Shown: one piece after another, positions 44,424 to 52,357 of the stretch
Layout of the letters: each line of letters starts with the position of its first letter
Numbering within the stretch: position 1 is the stretch's first letter
Assembly: GCF_014050225.1 (NCBI RefSeq)
Contig: NZ_JACFXV010000043.1
Span: 248,001-312,000, forward strand
DNA length: 64,000 nt
Reading direction: 5' to 3'
From: Stappia albiluteola
GTDB lineage: Bacteria > Pseudomonadota > Alphaproteobacteria > Rhizobiales > Stappiaceae
Notes under the pieces: generated by a model
Database searches by the model: none
What the model saw: the letters and a program-made list of their open reading frames with translations, nothing else
What the model was told of the DNA's origin: nothing
Program-made: the position numbers and the translations under genes

Positions 44424-45713
44424 TCACCCGTGCGGCGGCAATCCCAATTCCGTGAATGGGATGAAGTCGACGAGGTCGCCGCGCGAAACGCCGGTCACCC
44501 TCTCCGGAATTTCGACAAGCCCGTCCGCCTCCCGCAACGAGGTGATGAGCCCGGAACCGTCGTGCTCGAACTTGCGGATGCAGGTCTGCCCGTCTCCGTC
44601 CACGGCAAGAATGCCGCGGAAGAATTCGCGGCGGCCGGTCTTTGTCCGTTCCATCGCGAAATCGGCCGGCAGCTGATAGCGCCTCGGTTGCAGGAAGGCG
44701 CCACCGCCCAGCACTGACAATACGGGCCGTGCATAGAGAAGGAAGCAGACCATCGCCGCGACCGGGTTGCCGGGCAGGCCCAGCATCACGCAATCGCCGA
44801 TTTGCCCGAAACTCATCGGCCGGCCCGGCTTGATCGCAAGCTGCCAGACGTGGCGGGTGCCCAGCTTGTCGAGCGCATGGACGAGGTGATCCTCCTCGCC
44901 GCGCGATGCCCCGCCCGTGGTGACGATCGCGTCATGCGATGCGGCGGCCGTCACCAGAGCGTCTTCCACGACATCGGCCTTGTCGGGCAGGATGCCGCAG
45001 TCGGTGATCTCGGCGCCCGCACCTTCCAGCAGCGCCCGCAGCAGGAAATGGTTGCTGTCATAGACCTGTCCAGGGGACAGCGGCTCGCCCGGGCGACGGA
45101 TCTCGTCGCCAGTGGAAACCAGCGCGACCCGCAGGCGCTTCATCACGCTGACGCTTGCCTTGCCGGTCGAGGCGATGGCCGCAACATCCTGGGGCCGCAG
45201 CAGGATGCCGGGCGCCAGCATCGGCGCGCCTTGCTTCAGGTCTTCGCCGGCCTTGCGACGGTTGGCGCCCGGCTTGAGGCCCGGCGGGATGGTGACAACG
45301 CCGGTGCCGCCTGCTTCTTCCGCTTCGCAATCTTCCTGCATGGCGACAGTGTCGAGGCCTTCCGGCATGACGGCGCCGGTGAAGATGCGCACTGCTGCCC
45401 CTTCAGGCGCGGCTCCGTCCATCGGGTGGCCGGCCGCGACGCGGGCCACGACCGGCATCCTGCCGCCGGAATTAATGTAATCGGCATGGCGGAAGGCATA
45501 GCCGTCGACGGCGGAATTATCGCTTGCGGGCACGTCGCGCGGCGCATGGATTTCCTCCGCCATGATGCGGCGACAGGCATCGGCGAGCGGCACGGTCTCC
45601 GCGTCGACGACCCGTGAGACCCGGGCTTTCAGGATTGCCAGCGCTTCCGAGTGACGCAAACGGTCGCGGTCATGCAGGAAGCAGTCGTCGAGAAGGCGTT
45701 TATTCGGCTGCAT
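44424..45713 (-). CDS. moeA: Molybdopterin molybdotransferase MoeA
   Basis: 429-residue enzyme inserting molybdate into adenylylated molybdopterin. Domains I-II with RIMAEEIHAPRDVPASDNSAVDGYAF (about 48-73) and PVVARVAAGHP, domain III (MogA-like) with STGDEIRRPGEPLSPGQVYDSN, TTGGASRGEEDH and KPGRPMSFGQIGDCVMLGLPGNPVAAMVCF (about 310-339), and C-terminal domain IV. Last of four minus-strand genes fdhD-mobA-mobB-moeA; its start overlaps mobB by 14 bases. Supplies the cofactor for the formate dehydrogenase at 52-57 kb. Confidence 0.93.
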   Translation of the reverse strand: MQPNKRLLDDCFLHDRDRLRHSEALAILKARVSRVVDAETVPLADACRRIMAEEIHAPRDVPASDNSAVDGYAFRHADYINSGGRMPVVARVAAGHPMDGAAPEGAAVRIFTGAVMPEGLDTVAMQEDCEAEEAGGTGVVTIPPGLKPGANRRKAGEDLKQGAPMLAPGILLRPQDVAAIASTGKASVSVMKRLRVALVSTGDEIRRPGEPLSPGQVYDSNHFLLRALLEGAGAEITDCGILPDKADVVEDALVTAAASHDAIVTTGGASRGEEDHLVHALDKLGTRHVWQLAIKPGRPMSFGQIGDCVMLGLPGNPVAAMVCFLLYARPVLSVLGGGAFLQPRRYQLPADFAMERTKTGRREFFRGILAVDGDGQTCIRKFEHDGSGLITSLREADGLVEIPERVTGVSRGDLVDFIPFTELGLPPHG

Positions 45714-46227
45714 GACGGCGGTCTAATCCACACTGGTCGAGAATGAAATCGGCAATTGCGGCAATGTCATTCAGGTCGAACAAGGGAAGTCCGCCGCTGT
45801 CGGTTTCGTGATCGGCTGCAATCGCGCGGATTGCGGGATCGTCCGGGGCAAGGGCCTGACCCTTGCGGCCCTCCTTGCGCCGGACCTCGATTTTCGGATG
45901 GGCTTCCCGCTTGTAGCCCTCGATGATCACGATGTCGCAGGGCGCCAGCCGTGAAAGCACGTCCTCGAAAGACGGCTCCTCCTCGTCGCGCAGTTCATGC
46001 ATCAAGGCCCAGCGTCGGCCGGAAACCAGCGCCACCTCGGTGGCGCCGGCCTCCCGGTGGCGGAAGCTGTCCGTGCCTTCGTGATCGATATCGAAGGCGT
46101 GGTGCGCGTGCTTGACCGTCGAGACGCGAAAGCCGCGGCCCGTCAACTCCCGCACCAGCCGCTCGACAAGCGTTGTCTTGCCCGAATTCTTCCAGCCGGT
46201 GACACCGAAAACAGGTGGCTGCGTCAT
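45700..46227 (-). CDS. mobB: Molybdopterin-guanine dinucleotide biosynthesis adapter MobB
   Basis: 175-residue P-loop GTPase with Walker A GWKNSGKTTLVERLV (about 11-25), STVKHAHHAFDIDHEGTDSFRHREAGA (about 36-62) typical of MobB, and DIVIIEGYKREAHPKIEV (Walker B region). Assists MobA in making the bis-MGD cofactor; dispensable in E. coli but conserved. ATGA overlap with mobA upstream and 14-base overlap with moeA downstream show tight translational coupling. Confidence 0.92.
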   Translation of the reverse strand: MTQPPVFGVTGWKNSGKTTLVERLVRELTGRGFRVSTVKHAHHAFDIDHEGTDSFRHREAGATEVALVSGRRWALMHELRDEEEPSFEDVLSRLAPCDIVIIEGYKREAHPKIEVRRKEGRKGQALAPDDPAIRAIAADHETDSGGLPLFDLNDIAAIADFILDQCGLDRRHAAE

Positions 46228-46862
46228 GCGTCCAGTTCCCTGGCGAGCGTTGTCGCCTCGGCAAGCTGCTCCGCCGTGTTGATATTGAAGAATGGGTCGA
46301 TGCCTTCCGCGCCGCGTCGGCCGGGATAGGTGTCGAAGAGCACGCTGCGGTGAGGATGCCGGTCGACGAAGGCAAGGACCTTGCGCGTTTCCCCGTCCTG
46401 CAGAAACCGCTCGAGGTCGCCGGCCGTCGTCACCGGCCAGAGACCGAAAACGGGATGCAGCCCCTCGTTCGAGCGCGCCAGAACGATTTCGCCGCCCGAC
46501 TTGGCCGCCTCGCGCAGGCGCGCGACAAGACCTTGCGGGAAGAAGGGCGTGTCGCCTGCGACCGTTGCCACGAAATGGGCTTCCGGATGATTGTCGCGCG
46601 CCCAGAGCAGGCCGGCCAGCACGCCGGCCAGCGGACCGGCAAAGCCTCCGATCGGATCGGCAATGACGGGCAGCGAGAAATCGTCGAAGCGGGCCGGATC
46701 GCCATTGGCGTTGAGGACGATGGCGCCAACCTGCGGTGAAAGCCGCTTTATGACATGGGCCAGCACCGGCTTGCCGGCGAGATCGCGCAGTGGCTTGTCA
46801 CCGCCGCCCATGCGCCGCGCGAGGCCGCCTGCGAGAATGCAGCCGATGACGTCCTTCCTCAT
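46224..46862 (-). CDS. mobA: Molybdenum cofactor guanylyltransferase MobA
   Basis: Transfers GMP from GTP to molybdenum cofactor to form MGD. About 212 residues from ATG 46862 (CAGGAAGA before it). Signature ILAGGLARRMGGGDKPL (about 8-24), DPIGGFAGPLAGVLAGL (about 69-85), and VAGDTPFFP metal-binding region (about 104-112). An ATG at 46892, 30 bases upstream, overlaps the fdhD stop as ATGA and would add ten residues (through MTWQ..); that start is equally plausible for coupling. Provides bis-MGD for the linked formate dehydrogenase. Confidence 0.91.
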   Translation of the reverse strand: MRKDVIGCILAGGLARRMGGGDKPLRDLAGKPVLAHVIKRLSPQVGAIVLNANGDPARFDDFSLPVIADPIGGFAGPLAGVLAGLLWARDNHPEAHFVATVAGDTPFFPQGLVARLREAAKSGGEIVLARSNEGLHPVFGLWPVTTAGDLERFLQDGETRKVLAFVDRHPHRSVLFDTYPGRRGAEGIDPFFNINTAEQLAEATTLARELDA

Positions 46863-46888
46863 TCTTCCTGTATCAGTTCCTTGCCATG

Positions 46889-47818
46889 TCATGCGTCGAG
46901 ATCCTTCCGCGCGCCCTTGCGGCGGTGCTCTGGCGCCTCATCCTCGCCCTGCGCCGGGTCGAGGTCGAAGACGATCCGCTCTGCGCCCGACAGGGCGACG
47001 AAACGGCGGCCGCGGGCGCGTCCGATCAGCGTCATGCCGACCTGCCGCGCCAGCTCCACCCCCCATGCGGTGAAGCCGGATCGCGATACCAGGATCGGTA
47101 TTCCCATCATCGCAGTCTTGATCACCATTTCCGACGTCAGCCTGCCGGTCGTGTAGAAGATCTTGTCGGCGGGACCGACCTTCTCGCTCCACATCCAGCC
47201 GGCAATCTTGTCCACCGCATTGTGGCGACCGACATCCTCCATATAGACGAGCGGACGATCCTCCTGGCAAAGCACGCAGCCGTGAATGGCGCCGGCGGCG
47301 AGGTAGAGGGAAGGGGCGGTGTTGATCTTCTTCGTCAGGGCCGCGAGCCAGGACGTGCGGAGGCGCGCATCCGCGTCGAGCTCGATCTCGTCGAAACGGT
47401 CCATCACGTCGCCGAAGACGGTCCCCTGCGCGCAGCCGGAGGTGCGCACCTTCTTCTTCAGCTTGTCCTCGTAGTTGGTCGCGCGCTCGGTGCGCACCAC
47501 CACGACCTCCAGGTCCTCGTCATAGTCGATGCCGGTCACAACGTCGTCCGGCTTCAGCATGTTCTGGTTGATAAGGTAACCGACCGCGAGCAGGTCGGGA
47601 TGATCGCCGATCGTCATCATGGTGACGATCTCCTGCGCATTGAGATACAGCGTCAGCGGCCGCTCGGTCACGACCCGCGTATCGATGGGCTGGCCGCTCT
47701 GGTCGATGCCGGCGACGGCTTTCGACAGGCGCTCGTCGTCCGGGTCGGGACGCACGAGGAATTCCCCCTCGACTGGCTGGAACGATTTCGGGTCGCCCGC
47801 TCGACCGCTCAACGGCAT
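46889..47818 (-). CDS. fdhD: Formate dehydrogenase accessory sulfurtransferase FdhD
   Basis: 309-residue protein that passes sulfur from a cysteine desulfurase to the Mo-bis-MGD centre of formate dehydrogenases. Visible: ERPLTLYLNAQEIVTMMTIGDHPDLLAVGYLINQ (about 53-86), VRTSGCAQGTVFG (about 125-137), and the cofactor-binding VYMEDVGRHNAVDKIAGWMW (about 190-209) with TGRLTSEMVIK. The usual CxxC pair of the sulfur-carrying loop is here Cys-Ala-Gln-Gly, a single cysteine. A charged C-terminal tail (about 285-309) follows the conserved domain. First gene of the fdhD-mobA-mobB-moeA group. Confidence 0.92.
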   Translation of the reverse strand: MPLSGRAGDPKSFQPVEGEFLVRPDPDDERLSKAVAGIDQSGQPIDTRVVTERPLTLYLNAQEIVTMMTIGDHPDLLAVGYLINQNMLKPDDVVTGIDYDEDLEVVVVRTERATNYEDKLKKKVRTSGCAQGTVFGDVMDRFDEIELDADARLRTSWLAALTKKINTAPSLYLAAGAIHGCVLCQEDRPLVYMEDVGRHNAVDKIAGWMWSEKVGPADKIFYTTGRLTSEMVIKTAMMGIPILVSRSGFTAWGVELARQVGMTLIGRARGRRFVALSGAERIVFDLDPAQGEDEAPEHRRKGARKDLDA

Positions 47819-47894
47819 ATCCTCCCCAGATTATGCATGTTTACTCAGGGTATGGTGTCGTCCCAGCCGGAAGCAAGGGGGAGGATCTGCCAAT

Positions 47895-49091
47895 TCAACG
47901 TTGTGCAAAACGTGCAACCGCAATCATGCAAAGCCCGGCGACAAGGCCCCAGAATGCCCCCGATATGCCGAAGAAACTCGTGCCGGACGCGGTGACCAGA
48001 AACGTGACCAGAGCCGCTTCCCGCCGGCTTTCGTCGGCGAGGGCGGCGGAAATCGACGCGGCGAGCGCACCAAGCAGGGCAAGGCCCGCGACAGCTTCGA
48101 TCAGAATGGGCGGCGCCGAGATCGCCAGCGCAGTGGCGAGCCCGGCCATCAGGCCGAACGCGCAATAAAAGATGCCGGCGAAGACGACGGCCCAGTAGCG
48201 GCGCGCGGGATCGGGGTCCGCATCGGGGCCGGCGCAAATCGCCGCGGTGATCGCCGCCAGGTTGACAGCGTGCCCGCCGAAGGGAGCGGAAAGCAGCGAG
48301 AATAGTCCGGTGGACCAGAACAGGCGGCCCGGTTCGGGGCGGTAACCGTTGACGTTCAGCACCGCCATGCCGGGAATGTTCTGCGATGCCATCGTCACGA
48401 TGAATAGGGGAAGCGCAATTCCCACCATGGCGCCGAAGGAGAAGGCCGGGGCGACGAAAACGGCATCCGGCGACAGCCCTGCCGTCCCGAGGGCGCCGCC
48501 ATCCGTACTATAGGCGACGAGTACCGCTGCGACGACCACCGCTGCCGGTATCGCCAGAAGCCGTTTGATGCGGCCCACGACCAGCCAGACGGCAACGACC
48601 GGCAGCGCGAGGGCGGGAACTTCGGCCACCGCTTCCACCGGCGCCAGGCAAAGGCCGAGCAATACGCCCGCGAGCATGGCATTGGCGAGCGGTGCCGGTA
48701 TTGCGGCGACAGCCCGGCCGAACGGTCTGATGAAGCCGGCGGCGACGATCAGCGCGCCGCAGACCAAAAAAGCGCCGACGGCGGCAGGGAAGCCGCCTTC
48801 CGGCATCTGCGTGCTTGCCAGCAGGGCGGCGCCCGGCGTCGACCAGGCGACGGATATCGGCATTCGGTGCCAGATGCTGAGCACGATGCCGGACAGTCCC
48901 ATGCTGATGCTGAGCGCCATCAGCCCGGAGGCGGCTTCTGCAGGCGAGGCTCCAACGGCGATCAGGCCTTGCAGAACGACGGCGAAGGAACTGGCAAAGC
49001 CGACGACCGCCGCCAGCAGCCCGGCCGAGACGGTCGCGAAGGACGGTCGCGCGGCGATCCCGTGCGCTGAAATCGTGGAACTGTCCGGCAT
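47895..49091 (-). CDS. benE: BenE family benzoate/proton symporter-like transporter
   Basis: About 398 residues from ATG 49091 (in-frame ATG at 49124 adds eleven). About twelve hydrophobic segments and the family patterns ISVAWSTPGAALLAS (about 78-92), AMLAGVLLGLCLAPV (about 135-150), MASQNIPGMAVLNVNGYRP (about 232-250) and PFGGHAVNLAAITAAICAG (about 270-288). BenE proteins import benzoate, but no benzoate-degradation gene is in the window, so the actual substrate may differ. Ends 76 bases from the start of fdhD on the same strand. Confidence 0.88.
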   Translation of the reverse strand: MPDSSTISAHGIAARPSFATVSAGLLAAVVGFASSFAVVLQGLIAVGASPAEAASGLMALSISMGLSGIVLSIWHRMPISVAWSTPGAALLASTQMPEGGFPAAVGAFLVCGALIVAAGFIRPFGRAVAAIPAPLANAMLAGVLLGLCLAPVEAVAEVPALALPVVAVWLVVGRIKRLLAIPAAVVVAAVLVAYSTDGGALGTAGLSPDAVFVAPAFSFGAMVGIALPLFIVTMASQNIPGMAVLNVNGYRPEPGRLFWSTGLFSLLSAPFGGHAVNLAAITAAICAGPDADPDPARRYWAVVFAGIFYCAFGLMAGLATALAISAPPILIEAVAGLALLGALAASISAALADESRREAALVTFLVTASGTSFFGISGAFWGLVAGLCMIAVARFAQR

Positions 49092-49179
49092 CTTGCGCTC
49101 ACCCGTTGTCGATCTGCCAAGCATAAGTCGGCCGATCCTGCCTAGCCGGACGCAGGGGCAAACGACAAGCGGAAGTTTT

Positions 49180-49650
49180 TCAGACCATCAGCGCGGCGCG
49201 GGTGATGCGTGCGGGATCGAGCCTCTTCGCGATGCCTTCCATGATCGACAGCGTTTCGCGGAAGCCGGCACTGGCCTCGCCGCGCGCAAATCGGTGGATC
49301 GCTTGATTGGTCCTGGTCGAGGGTGTCGCTCTAAGGTCCGCGAAATACATCCAGCTCGCCCGGAACAGCCGGTTCGGGATGCGGGCGGAGGATACAACCT
49401 GCAGCGACGCCAGGCGCGGATCCCGGCGGGCGCAGTCCAGCGTATCGTCGAGACCGGATATCTCGCCTTCGATCCACTGAAAGACGTGATTCGGGAAGAG
49501 CAGGATGGCTCCGGTAACGCCGTTCAGCCGGTTCAGCCGCCTCGCCCGCATCAGGGTTCGCTCTATTTCATCCTCGACGGGACGATGAACGGCCGTCCAG
49601 TCGATCGTGGCGCGAAAGGCGAGCCCATGCAGGTCCGGGTGGAGGTCCAT
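49180..49650 (-). CDS. BLUF-domain-like protein
   Basis: 156 residues from ATG 49650, chosen for AAGGGAG nine bases upstream (the frame is open much further, but across mrp on the other strand). Residues about 8-110 match the BLUF (FAD blue-light sensor) fold: RRLNRLNGVTGAILLFPNHVFQWIEGE (about 37-63) keeps the Asn..TG and the Gln of FxQ-x-(L/I)EG, and DPRLASLQVV..RLFRASWMYFADL matches the end of the domain. The first strand, normally LVYxS, reads GLAFRATIDW, so the flavin-contacting Tyr is not present. The C-terminal 50 residues are helical. Nearest genes are benE and mrp. Confidence 0.7.
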   Translation of the reverse strand: MDLHPDLHGLAFRATIDWTAVHRPVEDEIERTLMRARRLNRLNGVTGAILLFPNHVFQWIEGEISGLDDTLDCARRDPRLASLQVVSSARIPNRLFRASWMYFADLRATPSTRTNQAIHRFARGEASAGFRETLSIMEGIAKRLDPARITRAALMV

Positions 49651-49860
49651 AGGCGGATACTCCCTTGAAGGATTCGACCCTGGCTCCATTCTTCCGCGGC
49701 AATGCTTCCGAAAGGGTAAAGATTGACGAAAATTGTAGTGGCCGGGCCGTTTCTCCCTCAAAGAACGCCCGGGTGCTTTCCCCTTCGGGCCGCATGAACT
49801 AAGACTGCGGACTGCAATCGGATGCGAGTGGTTGGAATGTTTTGGAAAAAGGGATCGGGC

Positions 49861-51030
49861 ATGCTGTCTAAAGAGGCGGTTCTCAAGGAGCTTTCCAAGG
49901 TCAAGGGGCCGGATCTGCAAGGGGATATCGTCTCGCTCGGCCTGGTTTCCGACATCTTCATCTCCGAGGGCCGTGTCGCCTTTTCCGTAACCGTGCCCGC
50001 GGAACGCGCGACGGAGCTCGAGCCGCTGCGCCAGGCGGCCGAAAAGATCGTTTCCGGGATGCCTGGCGTCGAAAAGGCAATGGTGGCCCTGACGGCGGAG
50101 CGCAAGGCGGGCACGCAATCGCCCGTGCGCCCGGCCCCGGCCAGGTCCGATGCAGACCGCGTGCCGCCGCCCATGCAGGCGCGGGCGCGCGCGGCGGGTC
50201 CTCAGCCCTCTACCCAGAAGCCGGGCGTGCCGGGGGTGAAGGCGATCATCGCGGTTGCGTCGGGCAAGGGCGGCGTCGGCAAGTCCACCACCACCTGCAA
50301 CCTGGCGCTTGCCCTGCAGGCGAACGGCCTGAAGGTCGGCGTTCTGGATGCCGATATCTACGGTCCGTCGGTTCCCCGCCTGTTTCATGTCACCGGCCGG
50401 CCGGAGCCGGTGTCCGGACGCATCCTCAAGCCGCTTGAAGGCTACGGCGTGAAGGTGATGTCCATGGGGTTCCTCGTGGAAGAGGAAACGCCGATGATCT
50501 GGCGCGGGCCGATGGTGATTTCCGCGATCACCCAGATGCTGCGCGAGGTCGCCTGGGGCGAGCTCGATGTCCTCGTCGTCGACATGCCGCCGGGTACGGG
50601 GGACGCGCAGCTGACCATGGCGCAGAACGTGCCGCTGGCCGGCGCGGTGATCGTTTCCACGCCGCAGGACCTTGCGCTGATCGATGCGCGCAAGGGGCTC
50701 AACATGTTCCGTCGCGTCGATGTGCCCGTTCTCGGTATCGTCGAGAACATGAGCTATTTCTTGTGCCCGGATTGCGGCGGCCGCCACGATATCTTCGGTC
50801 ACGGCGGCGCGCGCAAGGAGGCGGAGAAGCTCGGCGTTCCCTTCCTCGGCGAAGTCCCGCTCGACATGGCGATCCGCGAGAAGTCCGACGCCGGCACGCC
50901 CGTGGTGGTCACCGATCCGGACGGGCCGCATGCGACGATCTACAAGGAGATCGCGCGGAAGGTGGTGGCCGAGATTGAGCGCAACAACGCGGACGCGCAC
51001 CGCGCCCCGCCGAAAATCGTCATCGAATAG
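49861..51030 (+). CDS. apbC: Mrp/ApbC/NBP35 family Fe-S cluster carrier ATPase
   Basis: About 389 residues from ATG 49861 (frame open to 49822). N-terminal MIP18/DUF59 domain (about 1-90; VKGPDLQGDIVSLGLV), Pro/Ala linker, then P-loop ATPase with deviant Walker A VASGKGGVGKSTTTCNLALAL (about 137-157), DADIYGPSVPRLF, VDMPPGTGDAQLT, and the cluster-binding pair CPDC (about 300-303). Carries [4Fe-4S] clusters to apoproteins. Common next to Fe-S enzymes; here it precedes the formate dehydrogenase genes, which need at least five clusters, though a 325-base gap separates them. Confidence 0.93.
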   Translation: MLSKEAVLKELSKVKGPDLQGDIVSLGLVSDIFISEGRVAFSVTVPAERATELEPLRQAAEKIVSGMPGVEKAMVALTAERKAGTQSPVRPAPARSDADRVPPPMQARARAAGPQPSTQKPGVPGVKAIIAVASGKGGVGKSTTTCNLALALQANGLKVGVLDADIYGPSVPRLFHVTGRPEPVSGRILKPLEGYGVKVMSMGFLVEEETPMIWRGPMVISAITQMLREVAWGELDVLVVDMPPGTGDAQLTMAQNVPLAGAVIVSTPQDLALIDARKGLNMFRRVDVPVLGIVENMSYFLCPDCGGRHDIFGHGGARKEAEKLGVPFLGEVPLDMAIREKSDAGTPVVVTDPDGPHATIYKEIARKVVAEIERNNADAHRAPPKIVIE

Positions 51031-51369
51031 CGCGGATCGTTGCTTGGGCGGGCTTGTCCGATCGCTCGGCCGGTCTCTTCCCGGGCGACTGCGACTCGGC
51101 GGATAAGATCCGGCGTGCGGTTCCGTATGTGACCGAAAATGCCGCGGTCGCTCGTCTCCTGTAACGCAGAGATGCGCGAAAGTGTGATGCTGCAATGCAA
51201 AATATAACCACCTGAAAGAATTTTCGCGCCTGTCTTTTCGTGTCGTTCTTTGCTGTATTGCGCGTATTGATCTTGATTTTCGGCAGAAACGCACAGGTGC
51301 GGCGCAATACCAAATTCATTTGCAATATGAATAGCTTGCTCGTTATTCTTCCAGATGGGAGGCATCTGG
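51031..51369. promoter_or_regulatory. AT-richer region upstream of the formate dehydrogenase genes
   Basis: This 339-base gap has no supported gene and is clearly more AT-rich from about 51180 than its surroundings (e.g. GAATTTTCGCG, TATTGATCTTGATTTTCGG, CAAATTCATTTGCAATATGAATAG). A short inverted repeat ATTCAT (51314-51319)/ATGAAT (51327-51332) lies 38 bases before the chaperone start. Likely carries the main promoter of the fdh operon; no -35/-10 pair or FNR/FixK box with full match was found. Confidence 0.5.
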
Positions 51370-52038
51370 ATGACGGTAGCAGATACGCCAAGTCAACAAT
51401 CCCGCTCGACCAAGGCTCCAAAAGGCGAAATCGGTCAAGGCGGGATCGCGCATGCGCGGATTGCCGACGAAGATCAGGACCGCGCCGCTCTCTACAATCT
51501 CCTTGGCAGTGCCTTGGAGCGTCCTGTCGGTGGGGAATGGCTCACCGCAGCGTCGCGGCTTGTCGGTGGCGACGGGCCGCTTGGCGAGGCGATCGATGCA
51601 TTGGCGCTTGCCGCTTCGCGCATGTCGGCGCAATCAGCCGCGCGCGAATACCAGGACCTGTTCATCGGAATCGGTCGCGGCGAGCTGGTTCCCTTCGGGT
51701 CTTATTATCTGACCGGATTCCTTCACGAAAAGCCCCTGGCGCTGTTGCGTGCCGACATGGCGAAGCTCGGCGTCGAGCGCGATCCGGCGAGCAAGGAGCC
51801 GGAGGATCACGCTGCCGCGCTTTGCCAGATGATGGCCGGCTTCATTGCCGGCGCGTTTGGCCCGTCCCTCCCGCTCGATGAGCAGAAGCGCTTCTATGTT
51901 GCCCATGTCGGCAGCTGGATGCCCTATTTCTTCCGGGATCTGGAAAATGCGCAATCGGGGCAGATTTACAAAGAAATCGGCCGTATCGGCCGACTGTTCC
52001 TCGAGATTGAGGGACGGGCATTCGAGATGGTGAACTGA
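51370..52038 (+). CDS. TorD/DmsD family molybdoenzyme chaperone
   Basis: 222 residues from ATG 51370; GGGAGG is eight bases before it, which decides against ATG 51355. All-helical redox-enzyme maturation protein: RAALYNLLGSALERP (about 36-50), EYQDLFIGIGRGELVPFGSYYLTGFLHEKPLALLRADMAKLGV (about 92-135), PEDHAAALCQMMAGFIAG (about 145-162), and FYVAHVGSWMPYFFRDLE (about 177-194). Such chaperones hold the Tat signal of the molybdenum subunit until the cofactor is inserted. First gene of the fdh operon; partner is presumably the catalytic subunit at 52358. Confidence 0.88.
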   Translation: MTVADTPSQQSRSTKAPKGEIGQGGIAHARIADEDQDRAALYNLLGSALERPVGGEWLTAASRLVGGDGPLGEAIDALALAASRMSAQSAAREYQDLFIGIGRGELVPFGSYYLTGFLHEKPLALLRADMAKLGVERDPASKEPEDHAAALCQMMAGFIAGAFGPSLPLDEQKRFYVAHVGSWMPYFFRDLENAQSGQIYKEIGRIGRLFLEIEGRAFEMVN

Positions 52039-52066
52039 GAATTCGTCGCATTGGAGGATGGACGTC

Positions 52067-52273
52067 ATGGCTAAGGATGACCGGGTCAGGGATGACGGAA
52101 AGGTCGAGGCGGACCGCAGGAGCTTTCTGAAGCTTGCCGGTCTCGGCGCGGTGGCAAGCGGCGCGACCATTGTCGCCGGCGAGGCCGCTGCTGTGGAGGC
52201 TTCTTCGCAGAAAGCCTCCGGATACCGGGAAACGGAACACGTAAAGACGTTTTACAAGACGGCGCGTTTCTGA
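52067..52273 (+). CDS. Small formate dehydrogenase-region Tat-signal protein
   Basis: 68 residues from ATG 52067 (GGAGG nine bases upstream; ATG 52058 is too close to it). An acidic/basic start, then a twin-arginine signal RRSFLKLAGLGAVASGATIVAG (about 18-39), then about 28 residues ending YRETEHVKTFYKTARF. Matches the 'formate dehydrogenase region TAT target' family (TIGR02811-like) found in fdh operons. It has no cofactor-binding residue; perhaps a small periplasmic subunit or signal-like helper of export. Located 28 bases after the chaperone. Confidence 0.8.
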   Translation: MAKDDRVRDDGKVEADRRSFLKLAGLGAVASGATIVAGEAAAVEASSQKASGYRETEHVKTFYKTARF

Positions 52274-52357
52274 CGCGCGGGGCAGTTCGCGGCGCGGATT
52301 GCAAGCGCGCCCGCCTGATGCAAGACCGGCCGTGAGACCGGCGAAGGGAGAGACGAC

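Noticed and set aside
51260-51280. Possible FixK/FNR box (TTGAT..ATTTT) upstream of the fdh operon
   Set aside because: Only the left half matches TTGAT-N4-ATCAA; too weak to call.
49651-51294. Extending the BLUF-like gene upstream to 704 codons
   Set aside because: The extra part is antisense to mrp/apbC; a ribosome-binding site and family length support the short start at 49650.
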